From Enterovirga sp. (GTDB taxonomy: Bacteria > Pseudomonadota > Alphaproteobacteria > Rhizobiales > Beijerinckiaceae), in the NCBI GenBank assembly GCA_028290385.1, contig JAQGJZ010000237.1, positions 1 through 16,629 on the forward strand: 16,629 bases of DNA, written 5' to 3'. The notes below the pieces were generated by a model. It was not told where the DNA came from and made no database searches. It saw only the letters and a list, made by a program, of their open reading frames with translations. The translations under genes were made by a program, and so were the position numbers. This document shows positions 12,645 to 16,629 of the stretch, piece after piece (positions within the stretch are counted from its first letter, which is position 1; each line of letters opens with the position of its first letter).

Positions 12645-13655
12645 TCAGGCGAGCGCCGGCTGAGCTTCCGCGCCGGCCCGCGCGGCCGCGATCCGGCCCG
12701 CCAGAAGGATCGCGTTCCGGGTGGCGCCGGGATGCGCGATGCCGCGCCCGGCGATGTCGTACGCGGAGCCATGGGCCGGCGTGCAGACCGGGAACGGGAA
12801 GCCGCCGAGCAGCGTCACGCCGCGCTCGAAGCCGAGCAGCTTCATCGCGATCTGGCCCTGGTCGTGGTACATCGTGAGCACGGCGTCGAAGGCGCCCTTC
12901 TGCGCACGCAGAAAGACCGTGTCGGACGGAAACGGCCCCTCGGCCAGGATGCCGTCGCGCTGCGCCGCCTCGACCGCCGGACGGATGATCGCATCGTCCT
13001 CGTGACCGAAATTGCCGCCGTCCCCGGCATGCGGATTGAGCGCCGCGACTGCGATCCGGGGCTCCCCCAGTCCCGCCGCCCGCATGGATGCGTCCGTCAG
13101 CCGGATCGCACGCAGCACGTTCGGCTCCGTGATCAGGCTCGCGACCTTCGAGAGCGGGACATGCGACGTGACGCGCGCGTTCCAGAGCCGGTCCAGCACG
13201 TTGAACTCGCTCGCCGGACCGGGAAGCCCGAGAACGCCGAGCGCAAAGCCGATCTCGTCCCCATAGGACGGCTCGCCGAGCTTCATGGCGGCTTTGTTGA
13301 ACGGCGTGAAGCAGACGGCATCGGCGTCGCCCCGCTGCGCGATCTCGAGGCAGGTGCGGAAATTCGCCAGTGCGGAGCGCCCGCCGGCCTCCGCCGAGAC
13401 ACCGAGCCTGATCGTGCCGGGATCGAGATTGCCGAGATCGCGGACGGACACTTGCCTGAGCGCGGCGAGATCGATCCCGGCCTCGCGGGCTCCACGCTCC
13501 AGCACGCGTCGGTCACCGACGACCGTCAGTTCGACGGCGTCGTTCACCTCCGGGTCCACGGCCATGCGGGCGGCGAGTTCGGGCCCGATGCCGGCGGGAT
13601 CGCCGATGGCCAGCGCGATCCTGGGTTTCCGGACCGGGTTGCCCGCGTTCCGCAT
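12645..13655 (-). CDS. PdxA-family dehydrogenase, catabolic type
   Basis: A cytosolic NAD-dependent, metal-dependent oxidative decarboxylase family protein of 336 residues. It has IGDPAGIGPE (17-26) and the three expected metal-binding histidines: His165 in TSHVPLSK, His209 in LNPHAGDGG and His295 in TPAHGSAYDIAG, plus MYHDQGQIAMK at 262-272. Biosynthetic PdxA enzymes have a GHTE motif for the substrate phosphate. Here the aligned place reads PSYGDEIG (129-136), as in the catabolic PdxA2/TphB-like branch, so vitamin B6 synthesis is unlikely. Catabolic relatives act in threonate/erythronate or aromatic diol pathways. GAGAGG lies 5 nt before the ATG. The gene converges on the dehydratase gene with 7 bp between stops, and has its own 111-nt upstream region. 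Membership in the same pathway is inferred. Confidence 0.9.
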   Translation of the reverse strand: MRNAGNPVRKPRIALAIGDPAGIGPELAARMAVDPEVNDAVELTVVGDRRVLERGAREAGIDLAALRQVSVRDLGNLDPGTIRLGVSAEAGGRSALANFRTCLEIAQRGDADAVCFTPFNKAAMKLGEPSYGDEIGFALGVLGLPGPASEFNVLDRLWNARVTSHVPLSKVASLITEPNVLRAIRLTDASMRAAGLGEPRIAVAALNPHAGDGGNFGHEDDAIIRPAVEAAQRDGILAEGPFPSDTVFLRAQKGAFDAVLTMYHDQGQIAMKLLGFERGVTLLGGFPFPVCTPAHGSAYDIAGRGIAHPGATRNAILLAGRIAAARAGAEAQPALA

Positions 13656-13677
13656 CGGCGCCTCTCTCCCGCAACGG

Positions 13678-13729
13678 TCCTCTAGGCGGGACCTCGGCAG
13701 AGGATTGCAGGAGGCTCCGGCCGATGCAA
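13678..13729. promoter_or_regulatory. Inverted-repeat-rich region upstream of the pdxA-like gene
   Basis: TCCTCT (13678-13683) pairs with AGAGGA (13699-13704). Just beyond lie TTGCA (13705-13709) and TGCAA (13725-13729), the two halves of the palindrome core at 7657-7666 but separated by 15 nt. They could be regulator half-sites; no clear -35/-10 pair is visible. Confidence 0.25.
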
Positions 13730-13766
13730 ACCCCGCGGCCGTTTCACCGGTCGGCTGCGGCTTCGC

Positions 13767-14582
13767 TCAGGAGCTCCAGAGCCTCGCGGCGAAGCGCGTC
13801 GCGGCGTCGAGCAGGAAGCCGAGCAGGCCGATCACGAGCACGGTCGCGGCCAGTTCGTCATAGGCGAGGCGGTCCCGCGTATCGAGGATGAAGTAGCCGA
13901 GCCCCGCCGACACGCCGAGCATCTCGCACGGCACGAGCACGATCCACACGATCCCGATCGCGAGCCGCACACCGGTCAGGATCTGCCCGAGGATGCCCGG
14001 CAGAATGACGGATCGCAGCGTTTCCCAGCGTGTCGCGGACAGGCTTTGGGCCACCTGCAGCCATTGCGGATCGAGCCCGCGGACGCCCGCCGCCGTGTTG
14101 AGCAGGATCGGCCACAGCGCCGCGAAGGCGAGCAGGAAGTAGATGGGCCTGTCGCCGACCCCGAACACCATCACGGCGATCGGCATCCAGGACAGCGGCG
14201 AGATCATCCTCAGGAACTGGAAGGACGGCGCGGTCGCGGCGTCGAACAGGCGGAAGCGGCCGACGGCCAGGCCGAGCGGCACGCCGATCGCCAGGGCGAG
14301 CGCCAGCCCGACCGCGACGCGGCGCAGGCTGACCAGGATATGCAGTGCAAGGTCCGAACCGGTTACGAGACCGGCGAGGGCGGCGGCGGCCGAGACCGGG
14401 GAGAAGCGCCGGAGGAAGCTCGCCTGCGGCGTGAGCAGCTCCGTTCCGACCCACCAGACCAGCAGCAAGCCTGCGAGTCCGACGAGACCCAGCACGAGCC
14501 TGACGAGGCCGGGATGCACGGAGCGGGGCCGTTCGGCGCGCCCGCCATCCGGAGCTGCTTGGGTCGCAATGGCGGCGCTCAC
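13767..14582 (-). CDS. ABC transporter permease, NitT/TauT (nitrate/sulfonate/taurine) type
   Basis: The inner-membrane permease of a substrate-binding-protein-dependent importer, 271 residues, usual for the SsuC/TauC family. It has about six hydrophobic segments, at about 26-50, 80-108, 130-165, 193-218, 222-232 and 245-262. The cytoplasmic ATPase-coupling loop is QVAQSLSATRWETLRSVILP (178-195), followed by the expected GVRLAIGIVWIVLV segment. GTG at 14582 is chosen because it overlaps the TGA of the binding-protein gene as GTGA; upstream sequence in this frame is the other gene read out of frame. It is last in the operon. The substrate is not predictable from the permease. Confidence 0.9.
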   Translation of the reverse strand: MSAAIATQAAPDGGRAERPRSVHPGLVRLVLGLVGLAGLLLVWWVGTELLTPQASFLRRFSPVSAAAALAGLVTGSDLALHILVSLRRVAVGLALALAIGVPLGLAVGRFRLFDAATAPSFQFLRMISPLSWMPIAVMVFGVGDRPIYFLLAFAALWPILLNTAAGVRGLDPQWLQVAQSLSATRWETLRSVILPGILGQILTGVRLAIGIVWIVLVPCEMLGVSAGLGYFILDTRDRLAYDELAATVLVIGLLGFLLDAATRFAARLWSS

Positions 14583-15766
14583 GCGGAGACGATCTCCTCG
14601 CGCGTGAAGCTCTCGGGCAGACCGAACGACGCGAGGCCGCCGGCCTTGCCCACGGCTCTTTTGACGAAGCTGTCGTCGACCAGGTCGCGCGCCGCGAAAG
14701 CCGGATCCAGGTTGGCCAGGAAGGAGCGCTCGCCCTCGACCAGCGTATCCTTGAGACGCCGGACGAGTTCCTCGGTGTAGCTCGGGAACGGATAGGGCTG
14801 GAAGTCGATGCGGCGCTCGCGCCAGGCGGCGTTGCGGATCGCGCCGGACGCGAGATAGGCGGCATCGTCCGAATCCGGGGGCGCCAGCACCTTCTCGAGC
14901 ACCGCCTTGGTGTGCGGCGTGTAGCGGTTGGGATCGTCCTTTGAGAGCAAGGCGGCCGTCTCGGCACGGTTCTGCCGCGTCCAGAGCTGCGCCTTGACCA
15001 TCGCGTCCACGACCTTCTGCGACCATTCCGGCCGCTCCGAGAGGTCGCGCTCGTGCATGAACACCACGCAGCAGGCGTGGTCCTTCCACACGTCGCCGGT
15101 GAAGCGCAGAACCTTGCCGATCCCGAGCGCCTCGGCTGCGGCGTTGAAGGGTTCGGCGACGATGTAGCCCGCGATCTGCCCGGATCCGAGCGCCGGCACC
15201 ATGTCGGAGGGCGCCATGATGACGAGGTTGACCTCGTTGGGCGCCGGGTTCGGCTTCTTGGAGACAGGCGTGAGGCCGTTCTCGCGGAAAAGCGCCTGCA
15301 CGACGACGTTGTGGATCGAGTACCAGAACGGGATCGCGACCGTCTTGCCGCCAAGGTCCTTGACGCTGCCGATGCCGTGCGCGGCCGTGAGCGCCGATCC
15401 GCCCGTGTGGTTCCAGGCGACGACCTTGGCGGGAGCCTTGCTGCCGTAGCGCGCCCAGACCGTCATGGGCGAGAGAAGGTGCACGACGTTCACCTGCCCG
15501 GAGATAAAGGCTTCCAGCACCTGCGCCCAGCTGCGCAGCAGCACCGGCTTGTCGGCCTTGAGGCCTTCCGCCTCGAAGAACCCCTTGCCGTGCGCGACGA
15601 GGAGGGGAGTGGCATCCGTGATCGGCAGGTAGCCGATGCGGACGGGCGCGTCCGTTTCCTGGGCGCGCGCCGCATAGGAATCGAGCAGGGGCGCGGCACC
15701 GGCGGCCGTGAACAGGGCGGCCAGCCGGAGCATGTCGCGGCGGGAGATGGTGTCCTCAGATAACAT
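14579..15766 (-). CDS. ABC transporter substrate-binding protein, NitT/TauT type, Tat-exported
   Basis: A periplasmic ligand-binding protein of 395 residues. The N-terminus has a twin-arginine signal, TISRRDMLRL (6-15), then a hydrophobic stretch and a likely cleavage after ARA (33-35), so it is probably folded before export. The mature domain begins VRIGYLPITDATPLLVAHGKG (42-62), typical of NMT1/SsuA-like proteins. It contains AHGIGSVKDLGGKTVAIPFW, the AEPFNAAAEALG hinge region and HACCVVFMHE with paired cysteines. The family covers nitrate, cyanate, bicarbonate, sulfonates, thiamine precursors and others; I cannot choose. ATG 15766 overlaps the ATPase gene's end by 11 nt. A longer frame upstream is only the ATPase gene read out of frame. 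The GTGA overlap at its 3' end couples it to the permease. Confidence 0.9.
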   Translation of the reverse strand: MLSEDTISRRDMLRLAALFTAAGAAPLLDSYAARAQETDAPVRIGYLPITDATPLLVAHGKGFFEAEGLKADKPVLLRSWAQVLEAFISGQVNVVHLLSPMTVWARYGSKAPAKVVAWNHTGGSALTAAHGIGSVKDLGGKTVAIPFWYSIHNVVVQALFRENGLTPVSKKPNPAPNEVNLVIMAPSDMVPALGSGQIAGYIVAEPFNAAAEALGIGKVLRFTGDVWKDHACCVVFMHERDLSERPEWSQKVVDAMVKAQLWTRQNRAETAALLSKDDPNRYTPHTKAVLEKVLAPPDSDDAAYLASGAIRNAAWRERRIDFQPYPFPSYTEELVRRLKDTLVEGERSFLANLDPAFAARDLVDDSFVKRAVGKAGGLASFGLPESFTREEIVSA

Positions 15767-16547
15767 AATCTGGCTCTCGAGAGCGGCTGCGCAGTCCGCG
15801 CATGGCGCTGAGGATGTCGACCCGGATCGCGCCGAGTTCGGCAACGAGGTCGTGGCGTGGATGGGACAGGGCGATCCGCCAGTCCCGGATCGGCGCAGCC
15901 GGGCTGCCGCCGAGCAGGACGATGCGGTCGGACAGGAGAAGCGCCTCGTCGATGTCGTGGGTGACCAGCACGACCGCGGTGCCGAAATCGGCCACGACCT
16001 TGAGGAGCAGGTCCTGCATCTCGCCGCGCGTGACCTCGTCCAGCGCGCCGAAAGGCTCGTCGAGCAGCAAGGCCTCCGGCTGCCGCGCCAGGCAGCGGGC
16101 GAGGGCCGCGCGCTGCGCCATGCCGCCCGAGAGCGCGGTCGGACGCAGGTGCCGAGCGTGCGACAGCCCAACCTCGGTGATCGCGGCATCGACGCGTGCA
16201 GCGAGCTCGGAGCGCTCCAGCCGCGGCTGGCGCTTGAAGTCGAGCCCAAAGGCGACGTTTCGCTCGAGCGTCAGCCAGGGAAGCAGGCCCGGGCTCTGGA
16301 ACGCGAACGCGACGCGCGGGTGGGCGCCGTGCATCGGCGTCCCCCGGATGGTGACGCTGCCGCTCGTCGATGGCTGCAGCCCCCCGAGCACCCGCAGCAG
16401 GCTCGACTTGCCGGCTCCGCTCGGGCCGAGGATTGTCACGACCTCGCCTGCGCCGACATCGAGGTCGACCTCGGCGAAGACCGGCCGGGCCGCACCCGAA
16501 TAACGCAGCGAGACGCGCTCGGCCGAGAGCAGCCGCGGGGATGTCAT
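15756..16547 (-). CDS. ABC transporter ATP-binding protein, NitT/TauT type
   Basis: The cytoplasmic ATPase that powers the importer, 263 residues, normal length. It has Walker A GPSGAGKS (41-48), a Q-loop at Gln84 in AFQSPGLLPW, the signature LSGGMAQR (139-146), Walker B with LLLDEPFGALD (160-170) and the switch His197 in VTHDIDEA. The Q-loop and D-loop wording is typical of the SsuB/TauB/NrtD group. Its ATG overlaps the TGA of the upstream partial gene (ATGA), and its own 3' end overlaps the binding-protein gene by 11 nt, so the operon is tightly coupled. All catalytic residues are present. Confidence 0.95.
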   Translation of the reverse strand: MTSPRLLSAERVSLRYSGAARPVFAEVDLDVGAGEVVTILGPSGAGKSSLLRVLGGLQPSTSGSVTIRGTPMHGAHPRVAFAFQSPGLLPWLTLERNVAFGLDFKRQPRLERSELAARVDAAITEVGLSHARHLRPTALSGGMAQRAALARCLARQPEALLLDEPFGALDEVTRGEMQDLLLKVVADFGTAVVLVTHDIDEALLLSDRIVLLGGSPAAPIRDWRIALSHPRHDLVAELGAIRVDILSAMRGLRSRSREPDYVI

Positions 16548-16629
16548 GCCGCGTCCTGCTCGTGCGGCTGCAGGGCCACCTTCAGCTGCACGAGGCTCGG
16601 CGTGATCAGGGGAACGAAGGCGGCCTCGC
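16544..16629 (-). CDS. Unrecognised gene, last 27 codons only
   Basis: A minus-strand frame enters from the right edge and ends at TGA 16544-16546, overlapping the ATPase start as ATGA. The visible tail contains FVPLITPSLVQLKVALQPHE. It is not clearly a membrane segment. The 4-nt overlap means it is the upstream neighbour in the ABC operon, and so may share the substrate. It could be an enzyme or another transporter part; nothing in 27 residues decides this. Confidence 0.6.
   Translation of the reverse strand, partial: EAAFVPLITPSLVQLKVALQPHEQDAA

Noticed and set aside
12732..13685. 317-codon plus-strand frame opposite the pdxA-like gene
   Set aside because: It is antisense to a gene with all three metal-binding histidines, and the composition is shadow-like.
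14583..15089. N-terminal extension of the permease frame
   Set aside because: This part is the binding-protein gene read in another frame. The GTG at 14582 overlapping the preceding stop gives a normal-length permease.
15767..16249. N-terminal extension of the binding-protein frame
   Set aside because: It reads the ATPase gene out of frame. The ATG at 15766 is followed at once by a Tat signal peptide.
1..16629. CRISPR arrays, tRNA or rRNA genes, insertion sequences, attachment sites
   Set aside because: I found no regularly spaced repeats, cloverleaf-like sequence, transposase motifs or terminal inverted repeats by reading. Short repeats near 4322-4352 are too small to imply a mobile element.

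Overview
The window is high-GC DNA with the stamp of an alphaproteobacterium of the Hyphomicrobiales, most likely Methylobacterium or a relative. The clues are a MucR/Ros-family regulator, a PAS histidine kinase of the HisKA_2/HWE type, a DUF2934 protein, a fragment of a hybrid-kinase receiver domain, and many GC-ending codons. The genus is inferred from family knowledge; no search could be run. No rRNA, tRNA, CRISPR array, transposase or complete mobile element was seen.

Left third (1-5600), regulatory and accessory genes with long intergenic gaps. A secreted TPR protein runs off the left edge (minus strand). Next is a PAS-histidine kinase (minus) whose PAS domain looks like a LOV domain stripped of its photochemical residues. 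Between the kinase and an alpha/beta hydrolase (plus) lies the 3' remnant of a receiver domain, broken by a 4-bp tandem duplication. A small DUF2934 protein (plus) and a MucR-type regulator without complete zinc ligands (minus) follow.

Middle (5777-13655), a catabolic and uptake locus that is probably one regulon. A TIM-barrel amidohydrolase (lactonase type) and a 3-hydroxyisobutyrate-dehydrogenase-family enzyme are transcribed leftward. A TRAP transporter (dctP, dctQ, dctM), a GntR/FCD regulator and a fumarylacetoacetate-hydrolase-family dehydratase are transcribed rightward. A perfect 12-bp palindrome sits in the 174-bp divergent promoter region and is the best candidate operator for the GntR protein. 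A catabolic-type PdxA homologue converges on the dehydratase gene with only 7 bp between stops. Together the genes suggest uptake of an organic or sugar acid, lactone opening, oxidation, and dehydration of a 2-keto-3-deoxy acid. The substrate cannot be read from sequence, and some steps (for example an aldehyde dehydrogenase) are not in the window.

Right end (13767-16629, minus strand), a tightly overlapping NitT/TauT-type ABC importer operon. In transcription order it holds the last 27 codons of an unrecognised gene, an ATPase, a Tat-exported substrate-binding protein and a permease. Neighbouring genes overlap by 4, 11 and 4 nt.

Nothing here is a clear-cut new defence or mobile system. The most novel-looking items are the enzyme combination of the middle locus with its shared palindrome, the degenerate LOV-like kinase, the zinc-ligand-poor MucR protein and the frameshifted receiver remnant.
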